This document shows positions 46,503 to 55,291 of a DNA stretch of 64,000 nucleotides, in pieces. This DNA is from a bacterium (GTDB lineage Bacteria > Planctomycetota > Planctomycetia > Isosphaerales > Isosphaeraceae). Below the pieces are notes generated by a model. The model had not been told where the DNA came from, searched no databases, and saw only the letters and a program-made list of their open reading frames with translations. The stretch's first letter is position 1. Each line of letters opens with the position of its first letter. The stretch lies in assembly GCA_016125085.1 (NCBI GenBank), contig WGMM01000028.1, positions 26,621-90,620 on the forward strand, given 5' to 3'. A program made the position numbers and the translations under genes.

Positions 46503-49028
46503 ATGACTCGCGAAATCGAACTGCTGGCACCGGCAGGGCATTGGCAGGCTTTGCACGCCGCCATCGAAAACGGCGCGGATGCCGTCTATTTCGGTGTGGA
46601 TGCCCATAACGCCCGCGCCCGCGCCGCGAACTTTCCGCGGGACGAACTGGCGAAGGTCATGTCCACCCTGCATTCGCAGGGCGTGCTTGGCTACCTGACT
46701 CTCAACACGCTGATCTTCCCGTCCGAAATGGACGGTATTCAGGACCTCATCGCCCACGCTGCCGCTTGCGGCACCGACGCCCTTATCGTTCAGGACATCG
46801 GCCTGGCCCGGCTGGCCCGGCAGATCGCACCCGAACTGCCGGTGCATGCATCCACTCAGATGACGGTCACAAGTGCTTCTGGCGTCCGGGCCGCCGCGGC
46901 CATCGGCTGTTCGCGAGTGATCCTCGCCCGGGAACTTTCCGTCAAGGAGATCGGCCGGATACACGCCGAGGAGCCGTCGGTCGAGCTGGAAACCTTCGTG
47001 CATGGGGCACTTTGCGTCGCATATTCCGGCCAGTGCCTGACCAGCGAAGCCCTGGGCGGCCGCTCGGCGAACCGGGGCGAGTGTGCTCAGGCCTGCCGCA
47101 TGCCTTATGAGGTGATCTGCGACGACGAGCGAGTCGACCTGGGTGATGTGGAGTATCTGCTCAGTCCGCAAGATCTTGCCGCTTATGATCTTGTGCCGGA
47201 ACTGGCTGCAGCGGGCGTGTCGAGCCTGAAGATCGAAGGCCGGCTTAAATCGGCCGAGTACGTCGCCGCCGTGACGAGGCATTACCGGCGAGCCATCGAC
47301 GCCTGGCTCCAGGGGCGTGATCCCCATTGGACGCCTGACGACAAACGGCATCTGGAATTGACCTTCTCCCGCGGACTGACACACGGATTTCTCGACGGGA
47401 ACAATCACAAGAGACTTGTTCGAGGAGACTTTTCGAACAAGCGAGGCCCGCATGTCGGATTCGTGGAAAGCGTTGCAGGTGATGCGCTGATCGCCCGCCT
47501 GCATGCCCCGTTGAAAGCTGGCGACGGGATCATGGTCGACGTCGACGAGAACGATCAGGAGAATTCACGAGCCGTGGGCGGCCGGATCTTCGACCTGAAA
47601 TCACTTCCTTCGACGACCGGCGGGAAGCTCCGCGAACGTCCCGAAGATTCCACTGGCGGGATCTCCGGCCGGGTTCGCATCACGATCTTCCGTGGTTCGC
47701 TCGATGTGTCCAAGGTTCGTCCGGGCCAGTCGATCTGGCAGACGAGCGACCCCCGGCTTGACTCGGAATTGCGGGAATCGTTCGAAAAGGGCCCGAAGCG
47801 GCGGCAGAAACTGGACTTGCGCGTAGTGGCCCGAGTCGGCGAACCGCTGGAAGTCGCTGGTACCACGGAGCTTGGCGCGAAAGCGCATGTGGCGTTCTCC
47901 GAACCCGCCCAGGCTGCCGCGAAACGGCCGGCCGATTTGGTCTGGGTAACGGAACATCTTGGCAAGCTGGGTGATACGTCGTTCGTTCTGGGGGATGTCG
48001 AACTTCAGACGGACGGCACGACGCTGGCCCCGGCGAGCGTGCTCAATCAATTGCGGCGCGATCTCGTCGCGAAGCTGGACGCCGTGTCTGCGACACTCGG
48101 TCAGGAGCGATCCATAAACCTGAATGTTGTCAAGAGTTTGCGCGAGCGAATGGCAGCAGCGGTGCAATCGGAAGCGAAACCCGCTGAGCCGGAACTGACA
48201 TGCCTGGTGCGTGACTACGGGCAATTGCGAGAAGCTTTAACGTTGGGACTGAAAACCGTTTACGCAGATTTTCAGGATATCGGCGAATATCGGGAAGCGT
48301 CGAAAGAAGCAGGGGCGGCTGGAGTCGATCTGTGGCTGGCATCGCCCCGGATCGAAAAGCCCGGAGAGTACAACCTCTTCCGGTTCCTGGAGAAATGCGA
48401 GCCGGCCGGAATTCTTGTGCGAAATGCCGGCGGGGTCGAATTTTGCCGGGCACATGGTCTGAGGTGGCGTGCCGATTTTTCGCTGAACGTGACCAATGCC
48501 GAGTCGGCCGAACACTTTAAGGCATTAGGTGCGGAGCGGTTGACGGCTGGCTTCGACCTGAGCGTTTCGCAACTGGTGGAGCTTTTGAAGAGCGCTCCGG
48601 CGGCGTGGTTCGAAGTGGTCGTGCACCAGCGAGTTGCGATGTTCCACATGGAGCACTGCGTCTTCTGTATGACGCTTTCGCCGGGGACGGACAAGACCAA
48701 TTGCGGCCGCCCGTGCGACACGCGCAAGGTGGAGCTGCAAGACCGTGTCGGTCTGCGGCACAGGCTTTTCGCGGATGTCGGCTGCAGAAACACGCTCTTC
48801 AACGCGACGCCCCAGTCTGCGGCGGAATCCCTGCCGGCGCTGGCCGCGACCGGGGCGGCTTCGTTCCGCCTGGAATTCGTGGACGAATCACCTGCGACGG
48901 TTCGCGAAGTCGTGGAGGCATATCGAGATGCCTTGGCAGGTCGGCTGGAGCCGCGGAATCTGTGGCGGCGGGTGAAGGCATCCAACCAGTATGGTTTGAC
49001 GCGAGGCTCGCTTCAGGTCGTCTCCTGA
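46503..49028 (+). CDS. Peptidase U32 family protein (RlhA/TrhP-type RNA hydroxylation factor)
   Basis: An 841-residue U32-family protein. Seen: ELLAPAGHWQALHAAIENGA at about 5-24 with DAVYFG, the U32 barrel opening; LPVHASTQMTV near 117; ETFVHGALCVAYSGQC near 168-183 and NRGECAQACRMPY near 195-207, supplying the four cysteines for an iron-sulfur cluster; SLKIEGRLKSAEYVA near 243-257. A second part with a further Cys set (MEHCVFCMTLSPG, NCGRPCD near 735-755) follows. U32 members in E. coli hydroxylate 23S rRNA C2501 (RlhA) or tRNA U34 (TrhP); those are about 450-670 residues, so this is a long form. ATG 46503 is chosen because GAAGGA lies 6 bases upstream; ATG 46443 has none. Confidence 0.88.
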   Translation: MTREIELLAPAGHWQALHAAIENGADAVYFGVDAHNARARAANFPRDELAKVMSTLHSQGVLGYLTLNTLIFPSEMDGIQDLIAHAAACGTDALIVQDIGLARLARQIAPELPVHASTQMTVTSASGVRAAAAIGCSRVILARELSVKEIGRIHAEEPSVELETFVHGALCVAYSGQCLTSEALGGRSANRGECAQACRMPYEVICDDERVDLGDVEYLLSPQDLAAYDLVPELAAAGVSSLKIEGRLKSAEYVAAVTRHYRRAIDAWLQGRDPHWTPDDKRHLELTFSRGLTHGFLDGNNHKRLVRGDFSNKRGPHVGFVESVAGDALIARLHAPLKAGDGIMVDVDENDQENSRAVGGRIFDLKSLPSTTGGKLRERPEDSTGGISGRVRITIFRGSLDVSKVRPGQSIWQTSDPRLDSELRESFEKGPKRRQKLDLRVVARVGEPLEVAGTTELGAKAHVAFSEPAQAAAKRPADLVWVTEHLGKLGDTSFVLGDVELQTDGTTLAPASVLNQLRRDLVAKLDAVSATLGQERSINLNVVKSLRERMAAAVQSEAKPAEPELTCLVRDYGQLREALTLGLKTVYADFQDIGEYREASKEAGAAGVDLWLASPRIEKPGEYNLFRFLEKCEPAGILVRNAGGVEFCRAHGLRWRADFSLNVTNAESAEHFKALGAERLTAGFDLSVSQLVELLKSAPAAWFEVVVHQRVAMFHMEHCVFCMTLSPGTDKTNCGRPCDTRKVELQDRVGLRHRLFADVGCRNTLFNATPQSAAESLPALAATGAASFRLEFVDESPATVREVVEAYRDALAGRLEPRNLWRRVKASNQYGLTRGSLQVVS

Positions 49029-49144
49029 CGGCAAAACATGTCATAATCGAGCGATCGAGGCAGCAGGTCGATTTTCCGCGGCGACCTCAACCATATCGAA
49101 CGAACGCATCGGAACATTTCAGGACGGAAGCACCGAAGACGAAG

Positions 49145-50482
49145 ATGAGCGACGTGAAACGGCCGGTACTTGGCGTCGGGCTTCTGGGCCTGGGCACCGT
49201 GGGGCAGGGGGTGGTGCGGATCCTGGAAGACCGGGCCGCAGACTTCGAGGCTCGCCTCGGGCGACGGCTCTCCGTGGTCGCGGCACTTGTGCGGGACCCT
49301 GCCAAAAGCCGCGAGCGTGTGCCGGAACATGTACGGGTGACGACCGATCCGATGAGTGTCCTGACCGACCCGTCGGTGGACATCGTCATGGAAGTGATGG
49401 GCGGCATCGACCCGGCTGGAAAGCTGATCCGCCAGGCCCTGAGGATGGGCAAGCACGTCATCACCGCCAACAAGGCCCTGCTGGCGGATCATGGCGAAGA
49501 GATCTTCCAGACCGCGCGCGAGGCGGACCGTGCCGTTTGTTTCGAAGCGGCCGTCGGTGGCGGAATCCCGATCATTCAGGCCTTGCGAGTGGGGCTTGCT
49601 GCGAACCGGATCGTATCGATTTCCGCGATTCTCAACGGCACCTGCAACTTCATCCTGACGGCCATGACCCGTGCTGGCCGCGACTATGGCGAAGTGCTCG
49701 CCGAGGCCCAGAAGCTGGGCTATGCCGAAGCGGACCCGACGCTCGACGTGGACGGCACCGACACGGCACACAAGCTGGCGGTTCTGGTGCAGGTGGCGTT
49801 CGGCCGGAAGGTGACGACATCCGAGATTTCCCGGCGCGGCATCGACAGGCTCGAAGCGGCCGACATACGGTTCGCGGGTGAGCTGGGTTATGTCGTCAAA
49901 CTGCTGGCCCGGGCCCGAGTCCGGCCGGAGGGGCTTGAGTTGAGAGTCGCCCCGACGCTCGTGCCGAAGGGCTCGCAACTGGCCGACATTTCGGACGCCT
50001 ATAACGCGATTCGCGTCGAGGGCGATGCTGTCGGCGACACACTATTCTCAGGCCGGGGGGCGGGGATGTTGCCTACGGCTTCGGCGATGGTTTCGGACCT
50101 GATCGGCCTGGCTGTCGATCCGCGTTTCCGCGTGCGTCAGACGGAAGAACTCTGGCGGCCGGCGACGAACGCCATCGCGCTGGTCAGCCCGGACGAATTC
50201 CGCATGCGGGCTTACCTTCGTTTTCAGATCCCGGACCGGCCGGGCGAACTGGCTCATCTGGCCCGCATTCTCGGCGAAAACGGCATATCCATCGCGAGCG
50301 TCATTCAGCACGAACCGATGGCCGACGAACGCGAACAGGCCAGTGTGCCCCTGGTGATCATGACGCATACGGCGACCGCCGGGGCCATGCGGCTCGCCCT
50401 CGACGAGATCGCCCGCACCTGCCGTCTGCCGTCGGAACCGGTCTGCCTGGAAGTGAGCGGCCACACTGGCCGTGATGACTGA
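49145..50482 (+). CDS. hom: Homoserine dehydrogenase
   Basis: A 445-residue NAD(P)-dependent enzyme that reduces aspartate semialdehyde to homoserine for threonine and methionine. Seen: GLLGLGTVGQGVV nucleotide-binding loop near 12-24; EVMGG near 83; HVITANKALLA near 104-114 with the conserved Asn-Lys; AAVGGGIPII near 136-145; AILNGTCNFIL near 165-175; EADPTLDVDGTDTAHKL near 197-213 with the catalytic Asp/Lys; and a C-terminal ACT-type regulatory domain (FRMRAYLRFQIPDRPGELAH near 359-378), suggesting feedback control by threonine. The following gene is an ApgM-type enzyme 48 bases downstream. Confidence 0.97.
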   Translation: MSDVKRPVLGVGLLGLGTVGQGVVRILEDRAADFEARLGRRLSVVAALVRDPAKSRERVPEHVRVTTDPMSVLTDPSVDIVMEVMGGIDPAGKLIRQALRMGKHVITANKALLADHGEEIFQTAREADRAVCFEAAVGGGIPIIQALRVGLAANRIVSISAILNGTCNFILTAMTRAGRDYGEVLAEAQKLGYAEADPTLDVDGTDTAHKLAVLVQVAFGRKVTTSEISRRGIDRLEAADIRFAGELGYVVKLLARARVRPEGLELRVAPTLVPKGSQLADISDAYNAIRVEGDAVGDTLFSGRGAGMLPTASAMVSDLIGLAVDPRFRVRQTEELWRPATNAIALVSPDEFRMRAYLRFQIPDRPGELAHLARILGENGISIASVIQHEPMADEREQASVPLVIMTHTATAGAMRLALDEIARTCRLPSEPVCLEVSGHTGRDD

Positions 50483-50530
50483 TCGCCCGCCTTCGAACTG
50501 AGTTACCGCGATTTCGGAAGTGAGAGAACG

Positions 50531-51736
50531 ATGTCGGACAAAACGAAATACGTGATGGTGATTCCCGACGGTGCCTCGGATGAGCCGCACCCCGCGCTTG
50601 GCGGGCGGTCGCCGCTGGAAGCCGCCCGCACACCGAACATGGACCGGATCGCCCGGGAAGGGATGCTTGGCCTGGCCCGAAACGTGCCGAACCGGTTCAA
50701 CCCGGCTTCGGACGTCGCCACGCTGAGCCTCCTGGGTTACGATCCCGAGGTCTACTACACCGGTCGTGCTCCGCTGGAAGCCGCGGCGATGGGCATCCCT
50801 CTGGGGCCTGACGACTGGGCCATTCGCTGCAACATCAACACGATCCTCGAAGGCCGCATGACGGACTTCACGGCCGGCCACATCACGAGCGAAGAAGGCC
50901 GGCCCATCATGGAGGCCCTGCAGGCCGAGCTGGGAAGCTCCAAATACGAATTCCACGCCGGCGTGAGCTACCGGAACCTGATGATCTATCGCGGGTCGCC
51001 GGGCGAGGCCCCGTTCGACGATACCACCCATACCACACCGCCCCACGACGTTCCGGATCAGCTGGCCTCCGATCATCTCCCGAAAGGGAAAGGCTCGGAA
51101 CTGTTGCGTAACCTCATGGCCAGGGGCTCGAAGATCGTGGCCGAACATCCCGTGTCGCTCACCCGAAATGCCCATAATCCGGCTAACTCAATCTGGCTGT
51201 GGGGGCAGGGCCGCAAGCCGAGCCTGAAGCCTTTCGTCGAGATTCACGGCATCAAGGGGGCGATGATCGCGGCCGTCGATCTTGTGCGAGGCGTGGCCCA
51301 ACTGGCCGGCTGGGCCCGAATCGACGTCCCGGGGGCGACCGGTTACCTCGACACAGACTACGCCGCCAAGGGGCAATACGGCATCAAGGCCCTCGACGAC
51401 TTCGACTTCGTCTGTGTCCATATCGAAGCGCCTGACGAAGCCAGCCACGAAGGCCGGCCCGAGGCGAAAGTGGAAGCTCTGGAACGGATCGACGAAGCGA
51501 TCGTCGGGCCGCTGCTGGAGGCCGTGGCCAGGTATCCGAAATGGCGGGCGCTGGTTACGCCGGATCACTCCACGCTGATCCGCACCCGGGCCCACGACCG
51601 GGCGCCTGTGCCCTGGGCCATGTGCGGCACAGGCATCGCGGCTTCGGGCCTGACCTACAACGAAAAAGCCGCTCGCGATGCCGGTGTCGAACTGCTCGAC
51701 CCTGGATTCCGCCTGATGGAACGGTTCCTCGCCTGA
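50531..51736 (+). CDS. ApgM-type cofactor-independent phosphoglycerate mutase family, candidate homoserine kinase
   Basis: A 401-residue member of the alkaline-phosphatase superfamily, archaeal iPGM (ApgM) branch. Seen: VMVIPDGASDEPHPALGGRS at about 8-27 with the metal Asp; TPNMDRIA; NRFNPASDVATLSLLGYDP with the nucleophile Ser after the NPASD pair; FVCVHIEAPDEASHEG near 298-313 and LVTPDHSTLI near 340-349, giving the metal His/Asp set. The family name implies 2-/3-phosphoglycerate interconversion, but in Bacteroides relatives located beside homoserine dehydrogenase genes it acts as homoserine kinase. The 48-base spacing after hom makes that role the better guess here. Both remain possible; sequence alone does not separate them. 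Confidence 0.85.
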   Translation: MSDKTKYVMVIPDGASDEPHPALGGRSPLEAARTPNMDRIAREGMLGLARNVPNRFNPASDVATLSLLGYDPEVYYTGRAPLEAAAMGIPLGPDDWAIRCNINTILEGRMTDFTAGHITSEEGRPIMEALQAELGSSKYEFHAGVSYRNLMIYRGSPGEAPFDDTTHTTPPHDVPDQLASDHLPKGKGSELLRNLMARGSKIVAEHPVSLTRNAHNPANSIWLWGQGRKPSLKPFVEIHGIKGAMIAAVDLVRGVAQLAGWARIDVPGATGYLDTDYAAKGQYGIKALDDFDFVCVHIEAPDEASHEGRPEAKVEALERIDEAIVGPLLEAVARYPKWRALVTPDHSTLIRTRAHDRAPVPWAMCGTGIAASGLTYNEKAARDAGVELLDPGFRLMERFLA

Positions 51737-51860
51737 CCTATGACCTGCCTGACATCTGCAGACCGTATTCGTTAGAATCGTGGTTTCGATCGATGCGCTG
51801 CATCGAGCCGATGTCGTGGTCGGGCGAAGTCCTGAAGTCTCTGATGATTCAAGGTTTACC

Positions 51861-52523
51861 ATGCGCATCATCGCCGGCGAACGACGCGGTTTGCGGATCG
51901 AAGGGCCGGTCGATAGCTCGATTCGGCCAACCAGCGACCTGCGGCGCGACGCCATCTTCAACACCCTGAGCGGGCTGATCGAAGACCAGGTCTTCCACGA
52001 CCTGTTCTCAGGCACCGGGGCCATGGCCCTTGAAGCCCTCAGCCGGGGAGCGAAGTCGGCCGTGCTCGTCGAAATGGGCAAAAAGGCTCAGGACCTGATC
52101 CGCCGCAACATCGCCCGGGCCCGCTACGAAAAAGAAGCACGGCTGATCCCGACGAATGCCTACCGCTGGATCGAATCGCACCGGCCGGGCGGGCCGGGGA
52201 TTTACTTCCTCGACCCTCCGTTCCCCGAATATGTCCACCACCCGGACCGGTTCGAAAAGTATCTCCGGATTCTGCTGGAAAGGGTTCAGCCTGGTTCGAT
52301 CGTCATCGTCGAATCACGCTGGAAGATGGACCAGGAAGTCCTGCCCTCGATCGACGACTGGTACCTGCGCCGCTACGGCGAAACCCGTGTGGCTTACTGG
52401 GGCCTTGAGGACGCCGAAGCCGACGAGGACGACGAAGACCTCGACGATTCGGAAGAGGATGCCGAAGATGACGGCAGGACAAGTCCGGACGAAGACGAAA
52501 CCGAAGACGATTCCGAATCCTGA
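51861..52523 (+). CDS. rsmD: 16S rRNA (guanine966-N2)-methyltransferase RsmD with acidic tail
   Basis: A 220-residue SAM-dependent methyltransferase for 16S rRNA G966. Seen: MRIIAGERRGLRIEG at 1-15, RPTSDLRRDAIFNTL at about 23-37, DLFSGTGAMALEALSRGA near 48-65 (SAM loop), and the catalytic FLDPPFPEY near 119-127. The core is a usual length (about 180), but about 38 residues of almost pure Asp/Glu/Ser follow (DEDDEDLDDSEEDAEDD). AAGG lies 7 bases before ATG 51861. A similar acidic tail ends the fumarylacetoacetase-family gene at 62 kb. Confidence 0.93.
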   Translation: MRIIAGERRGLRIEGPVDSSIRPTSDLRRDAIFNTLSGLIEDQVFHDLFSGTGAMALEALSRGAKSAVLVEMGKKAQDLIRRNIARARYEKEARLIPTNAYRWIESHRPGGPGIYFLDPPFPEYVHHPDRFEKYLRILLERVQPGSIVIVESRWKMDQEVLPSIDDWYLRRYGETRVAYWGLEDAEADEDDEDLDDSEEDAEDDGRTSPDEDETEDDSES

Positions 52524-52637
52524 ATCGAACGATCGTTTCTGACTTGACTCGGCTCGTACGTTACTTTCCTCGGGTGGCTGAGCGATTCAAGGATCGCGTT
52601 CGGAATACGGAATCTCCTGCGAATCGGTGGCTTACGG

Positions 52638-54002
52638 ATGAAAGTGCTCGACAGGATCCCTGAAACGCCCGGCGACCTTCGGCGGAAGTTCGCACATGAC
52701 GTCGTGCGACGCCTGCACGACAACGGCCACAAGGCCCTTATGGCCGGCGGATGCGTGCGGGACATGCTGCTCGGCAAGTTGCCGAACGATTACGACGTCG
52801 CCACCAGCGCCTTGCCTGATCAGGTCCGTGCCCTGTTTCGCCGCACTTTGGCCGTCGGGGCGAGCTTCGGCGTGATCATCGTCCAGGGCACCCCCGAGAC
52901 CGGCGACATCGAGGTGGCCACGTTCCGGTCTGACGGCGAATACCTCGATGGCCGCAGGCCTGAGACCGTCCGCTTCTCCGACCCTGCGGAAGATGCCCAG
53001 CGCAGGGACTTTACGATCAACGGTCTGTTCTATGACCCGATCGAGGACCAGGTCGTCGATTACGTCGGCGGCCAGGCGGATCTGCGCGACGGGCTCCTGC
53101 GGGCCATCGGCAACCCCCACGACCGGTTCACCGAAGACAAGCTGCGTCTGCTGAGAGCCGTGCGCTTCGCCGCGAAATTCGGTCTGAGAATCGAGCCGGC
53201 GACCGGCGAAGCCATTCGGGCCATGGCCCATTCGATCCACGTTGTCTCGGCCGAACGCATCGCCCAGGAGATGCGGAAGATGCTGCCTCATGCGTCCCGG
53301 GCCGAAGGGATGCGGATGATGCGGCAGAGCAGGCTGCTTGCAGAAATCCTGCCGGAAGTCGAAGCCACGATTGGTGTTCCGCAAGATAAACCCGTGCTGC
53401 CGGGTGGCGATCTGTGGCAGCACACGCTCAAGGTGCTGGAAAATCTGCCGGGGGAACCAGATTTTCCGCTGGCCCTCGCGGCCCTGCTGCACGATGTCGG
53501 CAAGCCGGGCTGCCTGCGTGAAGAAGGGGGCCGCCGCAGCTTCATCGGCCACGAGGCCGCCGGCGCGACCATGGCCGAAGCCATCTGCCGCCGCTGGAAG
53601 CTTTCGAACGACGAGACCGAGCGTGTCGGCTGGCTCGTCCGGCATCATCAGTATCTTGGCTCAGCCACAAGCCTTCGGGAGTCGAAGCTCAAGAAGATCA
53701 TGGCCCATCCCGGCATCGGCGAGCTGATCGACCTGCACGAGGCTGACGCCCTGGCCACCGACGGCGACCTGACCCAGGTCGACTATTGCCGGCATTATCT
53801 GAAGGACCAGCCCCAGGGGCCGATCGACCCGCCGCTGCTCTTCACCGGCCACGACCTGGCCCGGCTGGGCGTCAAACCCGGCCCGATCTTCAAGACAGTT
53901 CTCGACCGGGTCCGCGAAGCCCAGCTTGACCGGGAGATCCACGACAAGGCCGCCGCGACGGAACTGGCCCGGGCGGTTTTGGCGGAATTTCCCCAGGCTT
54001 GA
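52638..54002 (+). CDS. CCA tRNA nucleotidyltransferase / poly(A) polymerase family
   Basis: A 454-residue nucleotidyltransferase that adds or repairs the 3' CCA of tRNAs (or adds poly(A)). Seen: ALMAGGCVRDMLLGKLPNDYD near 35-55 with the metal pair in NDYD; RRDFTINGLFYDP near 120-132; TEDKLRLLRAVRFAAKFGL near 158-176 with the ERxxR-like contact; an HD-like domain LPGGDLWQHTLKVLE near 254-268 with HDVG near 288. The tRNA-Arg in this window lacks an encoded CCA, consistent with need for such an enzyme. Which of CCA-adding enzyme or poly(A) polymerase it is cannot be settled by eye. It is separated from rsmD by a 114-base gap. Confidence 0.92.
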   Translation: MKVLDRIPETPGDLRRKFAHDVVRRLHDNGHKALMAGGCVRDMLLGKLPNDYDVATSALPDQVRALFRRTLAVGASFGVIIVQGTPETGDIEVATFRSDGEYLDGRRPETVRFSDPAEDAQRRDFTINGLFYDPIEDQVVDYVGGQADLRDGLLRAIGNPHDRFTEDKLRLLRAVRFAAKFGLRIEPATGEAIRAMAHSIHVVSAERIAQEMRKMLPHASRAEGMRMMRQSRLLAEILPEVEATIGVPQDKPVLPGGDLWQHTLKVLENLPGEPDFPLALAALLHDVGKPGCLREEGGRRSFIGHEAAGATMAEAICRRWKLSNDETERVGWLVRHHQYLGSATSLRESKLKKIMAHPGIGELIDLHEADALATDGDLTQVDYCRHYLKDQPQGPIDPPLLFTGHDLARLGVKPGPIFKTVLDRVREAQLDREIHDKAAATELARAVLAEFPQA

Positions 54003-54039
54003 TCAGGGCACTTGTTCAAGATCATCGCACGGACGATTT

Positions 54040-54512
54040 CGTTTCGTAATTGAGACGAAATCCTTGATTCTGCAGATGTTTGTGTCGAATCGGAATGGCT
54101 TCGTTCGTTGAGTTTCGGCGTTCGGAATTCACGAATCGGGCGAACGGGCAACATCAGTTGCCCGTTCGTCCGATCTCGTTTCGTAATTCGATCCGATACT
54201 GCTGCAATACAGCATATTACGACAAATTCGACGTTGTGGTTTCGGTCGCCCGGCGGGCGCGGAGCGACGTCGGCCGTCTGTCGATCCGCCTCGAAACTCC
54301 TGAACAATCCATGTGCATATTCATGCAATGGATGAGTCGTGATGGCGGGCCCCGAACCGCAGGTGAATTCCGTTTCGTAATTCGATTCGATCTGGCTGCG
54401 ATATCGAAGCTTGCGGCGAATCTTCGGATCGTCTTTCGCGATTTGCCGCAGCCTCGGACACAGCCACCGCCGTGAGCTTTCCATGTCGATAATTCCGTTT
54501 CGCAATTGGGAT
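54040..54512 (+). repeat. Four diverged copies of a CGTTTCGnAATT element
   Basis: The motif occurs at 54040-54051, 54177-54188, 54371-54382 and 54496-54507 (the last with C for T). Copies 3 and 4 share AATTCCGTTTCGnAATT, and copies 2 and 4 are each followed by a short hairpin. Spacing is irregular (about 137, 194 and 125 bases), so they are dispersed rather than tandem repeats. Confidence 0.5.
54141..54168. repeat. 12-bp perfect hairpin downstream of the CCA-adding enzyme gene
   Basis: CGAACGGGCAAC and GTTGCCCGTTCG around ATCA. No poly-U tail on either side. It may be a 3' end processing or termination structure for the gene ending at 54002, or a mobile remnant. Confidence 0.5.
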
Positions 54513-54844
54513 ATAACTATTTGCAAAATAGAGTGTTGTGATGAATCTTCCTGGCATCGCCAGACGGGACAGATGGCGATCACTGCGGCCAAGCCGCAAA
54601 TTCGTCCGAATTGACAAAGAACTTGCAGGCCATTAAGTCAACGGAACCGGCAAAGTCGCCATATGCGAATTCCCCTCGGGGCCTGACCTCGCATCTACTA
54701 TCGCCGGGACATACGCAAGTTCGTCCACAAAGGACAGAAATCGAGATTGAGGGCTAGGCTGGTCGGCAAAAAACATGCTGTATGAAGAATGAATATGAGA
54801 CGTAAAGGTAGTGTAAAGAAGAGGAAAGATCTCTCTCTGCCACG

Positions 54845-54930
54845 GTTGAGTGCCGCGCAGCGGGGCGGGGCACTTCGCGTGAGGTATTAGCCTGTATTGC
54901 GAGGCATCCACCCCGGCTTTGTCGGCAGTC
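54845..54930 (-). other. Candidate structured RNA or repeat, GC-rich
   Basis: A GC-rich block containing AGTGCC...GGCACT (54849-54874) and a second, weaker pairing (GCCT...AGGC) on the minus strand, embedded in AT-richer sequence. I could not match it to an RNA family or find tRNA features, so this is only a flag for structure. Confidence 0.25.
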
Positions 54931-55043
54931 GAATGTTCGATATGTGTCATGCGATCGAATCGAAATGCTGACGTCGAGGTTCTGCTTGCATTTTGGGAAG
55001 TGCATATGGTATCGCGGACGTGGCAGGATCTGCTGTCCACTAT

Positions 55044-55189
55044 TGTGGAAGCGGCATCATGCCGCTTCCGCACGACGAATTGGCGTGATCGCAGGCAAAA
55101 ATCCTTGCATGGATTGGTTGGAACGAATCGATAGCACACTGGTCAGTCGAACGCGGCAGGATGCCGCATCCACTTTTTCGAAAAAGTGG
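55044..55189. repeat. Cluster of three REP-like palindromes
   Basis: First: 55044-55072, 13-bp stem (one G-T) around TCA, core GGAAGCGGCA/TGCCGCTTCC. Second: 55153-55167, GCGGCA-GGA-TGCCGC. Third: 55170-55189, the 20-base perfect palindrome CCACTTTTTCGAAAAAGTGG. All share GCGGCAT/ATGCCGC elements, typical of intergenic palindromic repeats. Confidence 0.65.
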
Positions 55190-55291
55190 CATCTCGCCGC
55201 TTCCGCGCTGGGAGGTAGAAGTTCCGGGGCCGGTGTTCGTCGCTTTCGGAACGGAAATGACCCCCGGTCCCCTTCAATTCAGGCCCTTGTT

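Larger units (their letters stand above)
54003..55291. other. Gene-free 1.29 kb region rich in palindromes and repeats
   Basis: No open frame here has supporting features (composition, start context or family), including the longest, 168 codons at 54633-55139 on the minus strand. It holds a strong hairpin near 54141-54168, four diverged copies of a CGTTTCGnAATT element between 54040 and 54512, a possible structured stretch at 54845-54930, and three REP-like palindromes between 55044 and 55189, each listed separately. It looks like decayed mobile or repeat sequence, possibly including a small RNA. Confidence 0.55.

Noticed and set aside
54895..54925. Resemblance of the 54.9 kb block to a 16S rRNA variable region
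   Set aside because: A short stretch near GCTAATACC is shared by chance; neighbouring conserved 16S segments are absent.
54633..55139. 168-codon open frame in the pcnB-birA gap
   Set aside because: It has no ribosome-binding site, no recognisable domain and overlaps palindromes. Treated as non-coding.
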